From the NCBI RefSeq assembly GCF_004745945.1, contig NZ_SRLE01000008.1, positions 215,676 to 279,675 on the forward strand: DNA of 64,000 bases, read 5' to 3'. This DNA comes from Mangrovimicrobium sediminis. Its GTDB lineage: Bacteria > Pseudomonadota > Gammaproteobacteria > Pseudomonadales > Halieaceae. Both the position numbers and the translations under genes were made by a program. Numbering within the stretch: position 1 is the first letter of the stretch; every line of letters begins with the position of its first letter. Shown here one piece after another: positions 27,132 to 36,310 of this stretch. A model generated the notes under the pieces. That model saw only the letters and a list, made by a program, of their open reading frames with translations. It was not told where the DNA came from and ran no database searches.

Positions 27132-28754
27132 ATGAGCATATTTTCCATCGGTGTTTCCGGGATCACTGCCGCGCAGACGGCCCTGAACACCACCAGTAAC
27201 AATATCAGCAACGTGTACACACCCGGCTACAACCGGGAGCTGACCCTGTTGCAGGATTCCTCGGTGACCGCCGGGGTGCAGGTCAATGCCATCCAGCGCC
27301 AGTTCAACTATTTCACTGCCGGCCAGCTCAACGAGGCGACCACCGGCCTGCGCTACTACGAGACCTACGAAGTGCAGGTCAACCAGATCGACAACCTGCT
27401 GGCGGACCAGGATGCGGGGCTGTCCGCGCTGATGCAGAACTTCTTCTCGTCGCTGTCGGACCTGTCCGCGGCCCCCGCCGACCCGGCGGCGCGCCAGGGC
27501 GTGATCGGCGCGGCCAACACGCTCACCGCGCAGTTCCGCTCGGTGACCGATTACCTGGCGGACATGCACCGCGGTATCAACACGCAGATCGACCTCGAGG
27601 TCGACCAGGTGAACAACATCACCGAGCAGATCGCCCACCTGAACAAGGAGATCTCGATCACCCGGGCCAAGACCCAGGCCGAACCGAACAGCCTGCTCAA
27701 CCGCCGCGACCAGCTGGTGGCGGAGCTTTCCGAGAGCCTGGATGTGCGCGTCATCATCCAGGGCGGCGGCAGCTACAGCGTCACCCTGGGCAACGGCCAG
27801 CCGCTGGTCTCCGGCAACGACAGCTACCAGCTGCGCAGCATCGATTCCTCCGCCGAACCCGGACGCCGGGTGATCGGCTACGTGGATGCGGCGGGCAATA
27901 CGCTGGAGATATCGGACAGCAAGATCAAGGGCGGCAAGATCGGCGGCCTGCTGAGCTTCCGCAGCGAGTCCCTGGACCCGGTGCGCGATGAGATCGGCCG
28001 CCTCGCGGTGTCCCTGGCCACCGAGTTCAACGCCATACACACCGGCGGTATCGACCTCAACGGCGACCCCGGCCTGGAGTTTTTCAGCATCGGCGGGCCG
28101 ACCACGTTCAGCAACGACAAGAACCTCGGCACCGCGGCGTTCAGCGCCGTGTACGGCGACACCCAGGACCTGACCGGGGTGAACTACACGCTGCAGGTGT
28201 CCAATGCGGCCACCGGCGAGTTCACCGTGACCCGTTCCGACGGCCAGGGCAGCTTCACCGCGACCCTGGACGGCGCCAACCAGATCACCGTCGACGGCGT
28301 CGTGCTCACTCTGGACAACCCGGCGCTGCTGGTCAACGGCGACAAGTTCAACCTGCAGCCGACGCGCAACGCCACCGCCGACTTCGGCGCGGTGATCCAG
28401 GATATTTCGCTGATCGCCGCCGGCCAGGTGGGCGGCACCGGCGACAACCTGAACGCCATCGCCCTGCAGGATTTGCAGAACACCAGCATCGTCGGCGGCA
28501 GCGCGACCCTGGGGCAGGGCTATGCGTCGATCGTCAGCGACGCCGGCAACCGCACCAACATCGTCCAGATCAACCGCTCCGCCCAGGAGGGCATCACCCA
28601 GCAGGTGCGCAACCTGCAGCAGTCCGAGTCGGGGGTGAACCTCGATGAAGAGGCCGCCAACCTGGTGCGTTACCAGCAGTACTACCAGGCCAACGCGAAG
28701 GTGATTGAAGTGGGCTCAACCGTGATCGATACCCTGCTCGGCCTGCGCGCCTGA
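27132..28754 (+). CDS. flgK: Hook-filament junction protein FlgK (HAP1)
   Basis: A 540-residue junction protein. N-terminus MSIFSIGVSGITAAQTALNTTSNNISNVYTPGYNRE is the conserved rod-like motif. A large variable middle is followed by the C-terminus SGVNLDEEAANLVRYQQYYQANAKVIEVGSTVIDTLLGL. FlgN is the predicted export chaperone. It forms a late-gene pair with flgL, 22 nt apart. Confidence 0.95.
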   Translation: MSIFSIGVSGITAAQTALNTTSNNISNVYTPGYNRELTLLQDSSVTAGVQVNAIQRQFNYFTAGQLNEATTGLRYYETYEVQVNQIDNLLADQDAGLSALMQNFFSSLSDLSAAPADPAARQGVIGAANTLTAQFRSVTDYLADMHRGINTQIDLEVDQVNNITEQIAHLNKEISITRAKTQAEPNSLLNRRDQLVAELSESLDVRVIIQGGGSYSVTLGNGQPLVSGNDSYQLRSIDSSAEPGRRVIGYVDAAGNTLEISDSKIKGGKIGGLLSFRSESLDPVRDEIGRLAVSLATEFNAIHTGGIDLNGDPGLEFFSIGGPTTFSNDKNLGTAAFSAVYGDTQDLTGVNYTLQVSNAATGEFTVTRSDGQGSFTATLDGANQITVDGVVLTLDNPALLVNGDKFNLQPTRNATADFGAVIQDISLIAAGQVGGTGDNLNAIALQDLQNTSIVGGSATLGQGYASIVSDAGNRTNIVQINRSAQEGITQQVRNLQQSESGVNLDEEAANLVRYQQYYQANAKVIEVGSTVIDTLLGLRA

Positions 28755-28776
28755 GCGGCAGTGAAGAGGTAGCACT

Positions 28777-29976
28777 ATGCGCATCAGTACCGTCAGCATC
28801 TACGAGCAGGCCGTGTCCTCGCTGAACCGGCAGCAGGCCGCGTTCATGCAGGCCGGCGAGCAGATCGCCACCGGACGGCGCGTGGTAAACCCCTCCGACG
28901 ACCCGCAGGCCGCGGCACAGGCGATCGGCGTGTCGCAGTCCATCGGCATTCTCGAGCAGTACACCGAGTCGCGGGTGACCGCGCGCAACTCGCTGTCCCA
29001 GGAGGAGAGCGTGCTGGCCAGCGTCAGCGACGCCCTGGCCTCGGCCAAGAGTCTTATCGTGCAGGGCGTGAACGGCACCCTGAGCGATACCGACCGCTAT
29101 TCCATCGCCACCGAGCTGGAGGGGATCTTCCAGACCCTGCTCGGCCAGGCCAACGCCGCGGACGGCAACGGCCGCTTCCTGTTCGGCGGCTTCCAGGACG
29201 ACAGCGCGCCCTTTGTCGATGACGGCCTGGGCAACATTACCTACAACGGCGACACCAACGAGCGCAGCCAGCGCGTGGACGCCTCGCGCCTGATGCCGGT
29301 GTCCGACAACGGCGAGCGCGTGTTCAGCTCGATCCAGCCCGGCGCCGGTTACATCGCCGAGGCCGCCACTACCAACGCCGGCACCGCGGTGTTCAAGGGG
29401 CCGGGCATCGTCGATGCCACCGACCCGCTGTTCGGCACTGCGTTTACCCTGGACTTTGTCGACGTGGCCGGCGAGATCAATATCTCGATCAACGGCGGCG
29501 CGCCGACCCCCTACGTGGACGGCGAATCGATCAGCTTCGGCGGCCTCAGCCTGGAACTCAACGGCACCCCGGTGGCCGGCGACAGCATCCAGGTCGCGCC
29601 GGCGGACACCATGAACACGGATATCTTCGTCACCCTGGGCAAGGCCCTGGACGGGCTGCGCCAGCCGCTGCTGAGCAATGTGGACCGCGCCGGTTTCGAG
29701 AACGCGATGAGCACGATCATGCGCGAGCTGGACAACAGCCTGGACAACGTCCTCACCGTGCGCGCCTCGGTCGGCGGCCGGCTCAACGAACTGGACGTGA
29801 TCGACGGCGTCTCGCAGAACCGCCACCTGAGCTACAAGACCAACCTCTCGGCCCTGATCGACCTCGACTACAACGAGGCAGTGGCCGAGTACAGCCTGCG
29901 CCAGGTGGGCCTGCAGGCGGCGCAGCAGGCGTTTGTCGACATCAACGGTATGTCGTTGTTTGATTTCTTGCGTTAA
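28777..29976 (+). CDS. flgL: Hook-filament junction protein FlgL (HAP3)
   Basis: A 399-residue flagellin-like junction protein. The N-terminus MRISTVSIYEQAVSSLNRQQ and the motif ATGRRVVNPSDDPQAAAQA are conserved. The C-terminus YNEAVAEYSLRQVGLQAAQQAFVDINGMSLFDFLR ends in the usual LFDFL. It is the last gene of the plus-strand flg run. A strong palindrome follows 46 nt after the stop and probably terminates it. Confidence 0.94.
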   Translation: MRISTVSIYEQAVSSLNRQQAAFMQAGEQIATGRRVVNPSDDPQAAAQAIGVSQSIGILEQYTESRVTARNSLSQEESVLASVSDALASAKSLIVQGVNGTLSDTDRYSIATELEGIFQTLLGQANAADGNGRFLFGGFQDDSAPFVDDGLGNITYNGDTNERSQRVDASRLMPVSDNGERVFSSIQPGAGYIAEAATTNAGTAVFKGPGIVDATDPLFGTAFTLDFVDVAGEINISINGGAPTPYVDGESISFGGLSLELNGTPVAGDSIQVAPADTMNTDIFVTLGKALDGLRQPLLSNVDRAGFENAMSTIMRELDNSLDNVLTVRASVGGRLNELDVIDGVSQNRHLSYKTNLSALIDLDYNEAVAEYSLRQVGLQAAQQAFVDINGMSLFDFLR

Positions 29977-29987
29977 TACCGCGGAAA

Positions 29988-30009
29988 CCGGGGTCAGAGC
30001 CCTTTTTTT
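29988..30009. repeat. Direct copy of the GGGGTCAGAGCCC element
   Basis: CCGGGGTCAGAGCCC followed by seven T residues. It is repeated in the same orientation at 30021-30041 and inverted at 30071-30089. Such elements recur in many gammaproteobacterial genomes as REP-like units. Genome-wide copy number cannot be judged here. Confidence 0.6.
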
Positions 30010-30022
30010 GGCGCCCCACACC

Positions 30023-30089
30023 GGGGTCAGAGCCCTTTTTTGGAGTCCTTTTTCCCTGAAAAAGGACTCCAAAAAAGGGCTCTGACCCC
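30023..30089. terminator. 31-bp perfect inverted repeat, bidirectional terminator or REP-like element
   Basis: A perfect 31-bp arm (30023-30053) and its exact reverse complement (30059-30089) are separated by the five bases CCCTG. Each arm contains GGGGTCAGAGCCC, a T6/A6 run, GGAGTCC and a T5/A5 run. It lies between convergent flgL and fliR and could end transcription of both. With the extra direct copy at 29988-30009 it looks like a REP or small non-autonomous mobile element rather than a simple terminator. No transposase is nearby. Confidence 0.7.
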
Positions 30090-30097
30090 TACCTACC

Positions 30098-30877
30098 TCA
30101 GAAGCCCAACATCAACACCTGGATAAACTCATACCCCCGCTCAAACAGGGCCGTGAACACGCCCTGCACCCGCGACATCAGCACCGCCATCAGTACCAGT
30201 CCCACGGTCAGTGAGATCGGGAAGCCCACCGAGAATACCGTGAACTGTGGCGCCGAGCGGTTGAGGATGCCCATGGACAGGTTGATCACCAGCAATACCC
30301 CGAGCACCGGCAGGGAGAGCAGCAGGCCGAGCTGGAAAATGGCGCTGGTGAAACCGACCAGCGCGTAGAAGCCGTCGAAGTTGAGGCTGAAGGCGGCCAC
30401 CGGCACCTGGCGGAAGGAATCCGCGAGCAGCTGGATGAGCGCCAGGTGGCCGTCCACGGTGACGAACATCAGCAGCGCGACGATGTACAGGATGCGCGAC
30501 AGGATCAGCGTATTGGCGCCGCTGTCAGGCGAGAAGAACGAGGCGAAGGCCAGGCCCATCTGCAGGCCGATGAAGTCGCCCGCGGCCTGGATGATGGCAA
30601 AGATCACCTGCATCACCACGCCGATGGCGATGCCGACCAGCAACTGCTCGATGATGATCGCCACGCTGTGCCAGGACATCAGCGGCACCGCCGGCAGGGG
30701 CGGCAGGGTAGCGCTGATGATCGTGGTGAGCAGCACACAGATGCCGATCTTTACCGGCATCGGCACGCTGGAGTGGCTGAGGATCGGCGCCGTGGCGACC
30801 ATGCCGGTGACGCGCATGAACGGCCACAGGAACAGCGACAGCCACAGCTCCAGTTGCGCGAAGGTGATGTTGAGCAC
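30098..30877 (-). CDS. fliR: Flagellar export gate protein FliR
   Basis: A 259-residue polytopic membrane protein of the type III export gate. About six hydrophobic segments are seen, starting FAQLELWLSLFLWPFMRVTGM and including PVKIGICVLLTTIISATLPP. LGVLLVINLSMGILNRSAPQFTVFSVGFP (about 195-223) is diagnostic. It lies 4 nt downstream of fliQ and is the last gene of the fliLMNOPQR run. The fusion partner flhB is not in the window. Confidence 0.94.
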   Translation of the reverse strand: MLNITFAQLELWLSLFLWPFMRVTGMVATAPILSHSSVPMPVKIGICVLLTTIISATLPPLPAVPLMSWHSVAIIIEQLLVGIAIGVVMQVIFAIIQAAGDFIGLQMGLAFASFFSPDSGANTLILSRILYIVALLMFVTVDGHLALIQLLADSFRQVPVAAFSLNFDGFYALVGFTSAIFQLGLLLSLPVLGVLLVINLSMGILNRSAPQFTVFSVGFPISLTVGLVLMAVLMSRVQGVFTALFERGYEFIQVLMLGF

Positions 30878-30881
30878 GGCG

Positions 30882-31151
30882 TCAGCGCAGCATCGACGGG
30901 ATGCCCTGGAACAGCTCGATGGTGTAGCCGGTAATCAGCTGCAGCAGGAAGGGCCCGGTGAGCACCAGCACGCCGAACACCCCGAGGATCTTGGGGATGA
31001 ACGACAGCGTCATCTCGTTGATCTGGGTTACCGCCTGGAACAGGCTGATGACCAGGCCGATCAGCAGTGCGGTGAGCAGCAGCGGTGCCGACAGCAGCAG
31101 CGCCACGCGCATGCCCTGGTAGGCGAGGTCCATGACGGCTTCAGGTGTCAT
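30882..31151 (-). CDS. fliQ: Flagellar export gate protein FliQ
   Basis: An 89-residue protein with two transmembrane helices (LLLSAPLLLTALLIGLVISLF and FGVLVLTGPFLLQLITGY) separated by QAVTQINEMTLSFIPKI. Length and sequence match the FliQ family, which forms part of the FliPQR export gate. It starts 18 nt after fliP. Confidence 0.95.
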   Translation of the reverse strand: MTPEAVMDLAYQGMRVALLLSAPLLLTALLIGLVISLFQAVTQINEMTLSFIPKILGVFGVLVLTGPFLLQLITGYTIELFQGIPSMLR

Positions 31152-31169
31152 CGGTATTCTCCTTCGGGG

Positions 31170-31922
31170 TCAGGCGACGAAACTCTGCGCCAGTGAGCCG
31201 ATCAGCAACTGCCAGCCGTCCACCAGGACGAACAGCATGAGCTTGAAGGGCATGGAAATCGTCGCCGGCGGCACCATCATCATGCCCAGCGCCATCAGCA
31301 CACTGGCCACTACCAGGTCGATGATCAGGAACGGGATGAAAATGGTGAAGCCGATCTGGAACGCGGTTTTCAGCTCGCTGGTGATAAACGACGGAATCAG
31401 CACCTTGAACGGCACATCGTCGGGACCCTGGAACGCGCCGGCGCCGGACAGCCCGGCGAACATGGCGAGGTCGGTTTCGCGGGTCTGGGCGAGCATGAAC
31501 TCGCGCATCGGCACGCCGGCGGTCTGCACGAACTCCTCGAAACCGATCTGGTTCTCGCTCATCGGTTTCCAGGCCTCCTCGTAGACCCGGTTGAGCACCG
31601 GCGACATGATGAACAGGCTGAGAAACAGGGCCATGCCGATCAGCACCTGGTTGGGCGGCGCCGCCTGGGTGCCCATGGCGGTGCGCAGCAGGCTGAGCAC
31701 GATGACGATGCGCGTGAAGCTGGTCATCATCAGCAACACAGCCGGCAGGAAGGCCATGCTGCTGAGCAACAGGAGCAGCTGCAGGTTGATCGACCACTCC
31801 TGGCCGCCGCCCGCGGTGGGCGTGCTGGTCAGGCCGGTGAGTTGCGCGTGGGCGGGTCCGGCGAGCAGCATCAGCGCCAGGCACAGGGCCAGCGCGATGG
31901 CGGGCGGCAGCAGTTTTCTCAC
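31170..31922 (-). CDS. fliP: Flagellar export gate protein FliP
   Basis: A 250-residue gate component with a cleavable signal peptide ([22 protein letters not shown], ending in PAHA). Conserved segments are [37 protein letters not shown] and the C-terminal [29 protein letters not shown]. Four transmembrane helices are expected. It overlaps fliO by 4 nt. Confidence 0.96.
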   Translation of the reverse strand: MRKLLPPAIALALCLALMLLAGPAHAQLTGLTSTPTAGGGQEWSINLQLLLLLSSMAFLPAVLLMMTSFTRIVIVLSLLRTAMGTQAAPPNQVLIGMALFLSLFIMSPVLNRVYEEAWKPMSENQIGFEEFVQTAGVPMREFMLAQTRETDLAMFAGLSGAGAFQGPDDVPFKVLIPSFITSELKTAFQIGFTIFIPFLIIDLVVASVLMALGMMMVPPATISMPFKLMLFVLVDGWQLLIGSLAQSFVA

Positions 31923-32311
31923 GGCTGCTTTCCGGTCGCTGCGGCGCTGTCACCGCCCTGCAGGCGCCCGGCCAGTTGTCTGGCGAACTGGCCCGCCTGG
32001 CCGCTGGCAGCCAGTTCCGGGTCCGCCGGTGTCTCGTGCAGTTTGTTGACCTGTCCGCCGCCCACGCCCAGCACCAGCCAGGTGCCGTTGAATTCCACCA
32101 CTACCACGCGCTCGCGCGGTCCCAGCGAGGTGCTGGCGACCTGGCGCAGCAGCTGGCGGCCGGAGCCGCCGCTGCGATTGAGGCGCCGCAGCAGGTAGCT
32201 CAGGGCGAGGATCAGGGCGACGATGAACAGCAGGGAGAGGGCGGTCTTGCCCAGCATCGCCATACTGCTGATGGTATCGACGCCACCGGCGGCGAGAGTG
32301 TCCGTTTCCAT
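31919..32311 (-). CDS. fliO: Flagellar biosynthesis protein FliO
   Basis: A 130-residue protein with one transmembrane helix ([24 protein letters not shown]) followed by a cytoplasmic beta domain containing [29 protein letters not shown]. FliO helps assemble the FliP ring. The call rests on context and this pattern, because FliO is poorly conserved. It overlaps fliP by 4 nt and starts 14 nt after fliN. Confidence 0.9.
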   Translation of the reverse strand: METDTLAAGGVDTISSMAMLGKTALSLLFIVALILALSYLLRRLNRSGGSGRQLLRQVASTSLGPRERVVVVEFNGTWLVLGVGGGQVNKLHETPADPELAASGQAGQFARQLAGRLQGGDSAAATGKQP

Positions 32312-32325
32312 GTTCGCGTCCGTGC

Positions 32326-32892
32326 TCAGCGATTGAGTTTCTTGACCCGCTCCGAAGGCGTGATGATGTCGGTGATGCGGATACCGTACTTGTCTTCAAC
32401 CACCACCACTTCGCCCTGGGCGATCAGGTAGCCGTTGATCAGGATGTCCATGGGGTCGCCGGCCAGGCCGTCGAGTTCCAGCACCGAACCCTGTGCCAGC
32501 TCCAGCAGCTGGCGGATGGAAATCTTGGTGCGGCCGAGCTCCACGTTGAGCTTGACCGGGATGTCCATGATGATGTCGAGCTCTCGCGACGAGGTGTTGG
32601 CCGCGCTCTGGCCCAGGGGCTGGAACACGTCGCTGCTGCCCTCGCGCACCGCGGGCGGCGGCTCCGGTTCCGGCTCCTGTGCTTCCGCGCCGGCCTCCGC
32701 CGCCTGTTGCTCGGCGAGGGCTGCGGCCCAGGGGTCTTCCTCGTCCGCATCATCCGCCGCGGCGGCCTCGCCGTCTGCTGCACCGGCGTCGGCGCTGTCC
32801 CCCGCTGCGTCCGCGAACACCGCGTCCGGGTCGATGGCGGCTTCGTCGGCCATCGTCTCCTCCGCCGTGGTTTCTTCGCTTGCTTCACTCAT
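32326..32892 (-). CDS. fliN: Flagellar motor switch protein FliN with acidic extension
   Basis: A 188-residue C-ring protein. The C-terminal SpoA domain (about 110-188) has LDIIMDIPVKLNVELGRTKISIRQLLELAQGSVLELDGLAGDPMDILINGYLIAQGEVVVVEDKYGIRITDI, nearly canonical. The first 100 residues are an Ala/Glu/Asp-rich, low-complexity extension, longer than in E. coli FliN (about 137 residues in total). It follows fliM by 16 nt. Confidence 0.95.
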   Translation of the reverse strand: MSEASEETTAEETMADEAAIDPDAVFADAAGDSADAGAADGEAAAADDADEEDPWAAALAEQQAAEAGAEAQEPEPEPPPAVREGSSDVFQPLGQSAANTSSRELDIIMDIPVKLNVELGRTKISIRQLLELAQGSVLELDGLAGDPMDILINGYLIAQGEVVVVEDKYGIRITDIITPSERVKKLNR

Positions 32893-32908
32893 TGTCGTGT
32901 CCCCGCGA

Positions 32909-33931
32909 CTAGCCCCGCGCCTGTTCCGGCAGCGGGTTGTTGGTGTAATTGGCCTGGCCGGTGTCGAACACCTCGCGCACGCTCAGTGCGCGGTGGCCGT
33001 TGCGGCTGCCATAGCCGCACTCCAGCACCGGCACGCCGTCGATATTGGCCTCGATGCTGTCCGGTAAATCGATGGGCAGGATGTCGCCGATCTTCAGTGA
33101 CAGTACGTCGCTGATGCGCGTGGTCACATCGACGAAGTCCGCGACTACCTCTACTTCGGTCTCGCGCAGTTCCCAGGACACGCGGTCGCTCCAGGGCACC
33201 TCGCCGTCGGGCTGGCTGCGGTCGCGCGGGTTGCTCAGCGTCTCGCGCAGCGGCTCGATCATCGAGTAGGGAATGCAGATCTGGAAACCCATGGAGGCGT
33301 TGCCCACGTCCAGGTGGAACTTGGTGTTGACGATCACCTCGTTGGGCGAATTGGTGATGTTGGCGAACTTGGCCTGCATCTCCGAGCGCAGGTACTCCAC
33401 CTTGATCGGGTAGATCGACTCCCAGGCTTCCTCGTAGGCGCCGATGGCCAGCGACAGCAGGCGCTGGATGATGCGCTGCTCGGTGGCGGTGAACTCGCGT
33501 CCCTCGGAGCGGGCGAGAAAGCGCCCGTCGCCGCCGAACAGGTTGTCCACCACCATGAATACCATGGCTGGCGGGAACACGATCAGCGCGGTGCCGCGCA
33601 GCGGCTTGATCGAGACCAGGTTGATGTTGGTCGGCACCGGCACATTACGCGAATACTTGCTGTAGCTCTCGTAGACGATCGGGTCCACGGTGATGTCCGC
33701 GTTGCGCCGAATCAGGTTGAACAGGGCGATGCGGAACAGCCGCGCAAAGCGCTGGTTGATCATGTCCAGGCCGTGCAGGCGCTCCTTGATGATGCGGTGC
33801 TGGGTGCGCGGGTCGTAGGGGCGCGGACGCGCGCCCTTGGGTCCGGCATCCGCCTCCGAATCGTCGTCGCCGCTCACGCTGTTGAGCAGCGCGTCGATCT
33901 CATCCTGTACCAGAAAATCGTCTTCAGACAT
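32909..33931 (-). CDS. fliM: Flagellar motor switch protein FliM
   Basis: A 340-residue switch protein. The N-terminal CheY-P binding peptide is present as VQDEIDALLNSV (about 7-18). The central domain includes HGLDMINQRFARLFRIALFNLIRRNADI, and the C-terminal SpoA domain contains VLSLKIGDILPIDLPDSIEANIDGVPVLECGYG. It follows fliL by 12 nt. Length is typical. Confidence 0.96.
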   Translation of the reverse strand: MSEDDFLVQDEIDALLNSVSGDDDSEADAGPKGARPRPYDPRTQHRIIKERLHGLDMINQRFARLFRIALFNLIRRNADITVDPIVYESYSKYSRNVPVPTNINLVSIKPLRGTALIVFPPAMVFMVVDNLFGGDGRFLARSEGREFTATEQRIIQRLLSLAIGAYEEAWESIYPIKVEYLRSEMQAKFANITNSPNEVIVNTKFHLDVGNASMGFQICIPYSMIEPLRETLSNPRDRSQPDGEVPWSDRVSWELRETEVEVVADFVDVTTRISDVLSLKIGDILPIDLPDSIEANIDGVPVLECGYGSRNGHRALSVREVFDTGQANYTNNPLPEQARG

Positions 33932-33943
33932 GGTCGCCTACCG

Positions 33944-34423
33944 CTACTGCACTATGAAGTCCTGGAAGAACACGCTGTCGATCACCAGCTCGGGCTGGGG
34001 GTCGGCGAAGGGCTCGCGCATGGTGGCGAGGATCTTCTCCGCGACCATCTGTTTGCCCTCGATGGCGTTGAGCTCCTCGGCGGTCTGCTGCGAGAGCAGG
34101 ATCAGCATCCGGTTGTTGATGTCGGGCATCTGCGTGAGCAGGAATTTCTCGGTGGTCTCGTCGCCCACCTTGAGCATCAGGCTGGTGTACAGCAGGCGGT
34201 CGCCGCGCATGCTCTGGATGTTCACCGTCATCGGGCCCACTTTCACAAAGATGGGATCGACGATCTCCGGGGGCGGCGGTTCCGCGTCCTCCGCACTGGC
34301 CTCATCCTTCCCGCCGAGAAAAAAAACGGCGGCGGCTCCACCGCCGCCGCCAAGCAGGAGAAACACTACGACCAGGATGATAATCTTGAGTTTGCCGCCT
34401 TTTTTTCCTTCCTCTTCACTCAT
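33944..34423 (-). CDS. fliL: Flagellar basal body-associated protein FliL
   Basis: A 159-residue single-pass inner-membrane protein that supports the stator. The N-terminal positive stretch MSEEEGKKGGKLK precedes the helix IIILVVVFLLLGGGGGAAAVFFL. The periplasmic domain includes VDPIFVKVGPMTVNIQSMRGDRLLYTSLMLKVGDE. It is 134 nt downstream of fliK, a gap that contains a hairpin and may hold its own promoter. Confidence 0.93.
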   Translation of the reverse strand: MSEEEGKKGGKLKIIILVVVFLLLGGGGGAAAVFFLGGKDEASAEDAEPPPPEIVDPIFVKVGPMTVNIQSMRGDRLLYTSLMLKVGDETTEKFLLTQMPDINNRMLILLSQQTAEELNAIEGKQMVAEKILATMREPFADPQPELVIDSVFFQDFIVQ

Positions 34424-34529
34424 AACCTTCGTCCAGATGGTTGGTCAGACTTTGGTTCAGTGTACTGACGGCGGCTGTGGACAATGCCCGGAAAAACGCT
34501 GGATTTGGGCCCTATTTATAACGAATAGA

Positions 34530-34550
34530 AACGGCGCAGCGTGCGCCGTT
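34530..34550 (-). terminator. Hairpin between fliK and fliL
   Basis: AACGGCGCA and TGCGCCGTT form a 9-bp stem with a 3-nt loop. On the minus strand TTTCTATT follows, a weak U-rich tail. It lies 8 nt after the fliK stop and may attenuate transcription into fliL. Confidence 0.5.
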
Positions 34551-34557
34551 CACAGTT

Positions 34558-35823
34558 TCAGATATACAGGTTGACCAGCCCGCGCTGCAGTGGCTGGACA
34601 TTGCCCGCCACGCGCTCCACCGGCTGCAGGGGTTCGTCCGCCGCGGGGGCCTGGCGCTGGAACTCGCGCTCGGGTCCGGGCTGGCTGTCGCGGCGGTCCT
34701 GTTGCGAGACATTGGCGTCACCCAGGGCGATGCCCTGCTGGTCCAGCGCCTCACGCAGTTGCGGCAGCGCCTGTTCCACCGCCTGGCGCACGTTCTGGTG
34801 GCCGGTGACGAAATGCAGCTGGGCCTGTTTGTCGACCATGGTCAGCTCCACCACCAGCGGGCCCAGTTCGCGCGGGTTGAGGTGCAGGGAAATCTGCCGC
34901 TCGCCGCGCAGGGCCATGCCCACCAGCTGGTCCTCGAAGTCCTGTGACCAGGCATCGCTGCCGAACAGGGCCTGGACCTGTGCCGCCCCTGCCGGTGCCG
35001 GCGCGGACGAGGTGCTGGCCCCGGCCTGCTGCAGGCTGGCCGCCGCCGCGTTCAGCTGTGTCTCGAAGCGCGCGGCGGGTGCCTCGCGCGAGGTATGTTC
35101 GCCGGCCGCGCCCAGTTCCGGCTCGGCGCTGGTGATTGCGGGCTCAGCCTGTCCGTTCAGCCCGTTCAACCCCGGCTTCTGTTGCTCGCTGTTGCGCCAG
35201 TTGGGTTGCAGCTCGAGCTCGGCCTCGGCCTCCGGGGTCGCCCCGGCCTGGCCGTCAGTCAGTGCCTTGCCGGGCTGTTGGCCGTTGGCCGCCGCCAGCA
35301 GGCCGGGTGCAAAACGCTCCAGGCCAGGCACCGTTGCCGCGGCGCCGGTCTCCGCCTGCCCCGGGCCGGATTGTTGTTGTGCATACTGGTTGTACAGGGC
35401 GATCAGCACGCCCAGCGCCTCGGACTGGCCGCCGCCGACACCCAGCTCGCCGTCCACATCCAGGTCGATCTCACCGAGCTGCGACGGGTCGGGCAGCTTG
35501 ACCTGGGCCAGCGGGTGTTGCATCAGCCAGGGCAGTACGTTGTCGGCGGAGAGCTCGGACAGGCCGAGCGGGTCCAGCCCCGGGAGCTCGCCGGGCAGGG
35601 CGCCGGGCAGGCCGAGGTCCTCGACATCGGCGAAATCGGCCAGCAGCTGGTCCAGCCCGGCGGGCAGGGCCTGGTCGCCGCCCAGGGCGTTCTGCCGCAG
35701 CTGCTCCAGGATGGCGGCGAAGGCCTGGTCCTGGCCCGGCAGTGGACTGCCGGCGGCGGGGTTGTTGAGTCCGGTGCCGGCGCCGGCGAGTACGGTGATG
35801 AGGTTGGCAATCGAATTGTTCAT
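34558..35823 (-). CDS. fliK: Flagellar hook-length control protein FliK
   Basis: A 421-residue secreted molecular ruler. The N-terminal and middle part is Gln/Ala/Gly/Pro-rich and poorly conserved. The C-terminal Flg_hook domain (about 300-395) contains FEDQLVGMALRGERQISLHLNPRELGPLVVELTMVDKQAQLHFVTGHQNVRQAVEQALPQLREAL, the substrate-switch region that contacts FlhB. The start at 35823 (MNNSIANLITVLAG) has GGGAAG upstream. It follows fliJ by 40 nt. A second FliK-like protein is encoded at 48322-49569. Confidence 0.9.
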   Translation of the reverse strand: MNNSIANLITVLAGAGTGLNNPAAGSPLPGQDQAFAAILEQLRQNALGGDQALPAGLDQLLADFADVEDLGLPGALPGELPGLDPLGLSELSADNVLPWLMQHPLAQVKLPDPSQLGEIDLDVDGELGVGGGQSEALGVLIALYNQYAQQQSGPGQAETGAAATVPGLERFAPGLLAAANGQQPGKALTDGQAGATPEAEAELELQPNWRNSEQQKPGLNGLNGQAEPAITSAEPELGAAGEHTSREAPAARFETQLNAAAASLQQAGASTSSAPAPAGAAQVQALFGSDAWSQDFEDQLVGMALRGERQISLHLNPRELGPLVVELTMVDKQAQLHFVTGHQNVRQAVEQALPQLREALDQQGIALGDANVSQQDRRDSQPGPEREFQRQAPAADEPLQPVERVAGNVQPLQRGLVNLYI

Positions 35824-35863
35824 AGTCGCTTCCCGCTTATTGCGTTGTTGTGGTCGCGTCGGA

Positions 35864-36310
35864 TTAACCGTCGGTGTTCTTGCGTTGGTGGATGCGCGTC
35901 GCCAGGGCGTCCTGCTCCTTGCGCTCGCGGCGGTCCAGTTCCCTGGCATGCGCCGCCTGGCGGCGCTGTACCAGTGTGTTGAATGACGAGAGCTCGCGCT
36001 GGCAGCGGCTCATCTCGGCAAACGAGTCCTCGGTCTGGCGCTGTTGTTTTTCGTGATAGGCGTAGGCGTTGTCGATCGCCTGGTCCAGCGAGACCAGGAA
36101 GGACTGGATGTCGCGCACGGTGTGCAGCGGCGTGCCCTTGAGCAGCGCCTGGTTGAGGCGCCGCCGGTACTCCTGGCGGTACTGGGTCAGCATCTCGATC
36201 TGATCGCTGATCTGCTGTTCGGTATTGCGCGAGCGGGCCAGTTCGACGCCAGCGCTGTCGCGCAGTTTTTCCGCCTTGCCGATCAGGTATTCCAGTGCCT
36301 GGTTGCTCAT
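35864..36310 (-). CDS. fliJ: Flagellar export protein FliJ
   Basis: A 148-residue, almost entirely helical coiled-coil protein ([29 protein letters not shown] onward). FliJ inserts into the FliI hexamer and couples export to the proton-motive force. The ATG overlaps the fliI TGA by one base (TGATG), which fixes the start at 36310. It contains many charged residues and no membrane segment. Confidence 0.9.
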   Translation of the reverse strand: MSNQALEYLIGKAEKLRDSAGVELARSRNTEQQISDQIEMLTQYRQEYRRRLNQALLKGTPLHTVRDIQSFLVSLDQAIDNAYAYHEKQQRQTEDSFAEMSRCQRELSSFNTLVQRRQAAHARELDRRERKEQDALATRIHQRKNTDG

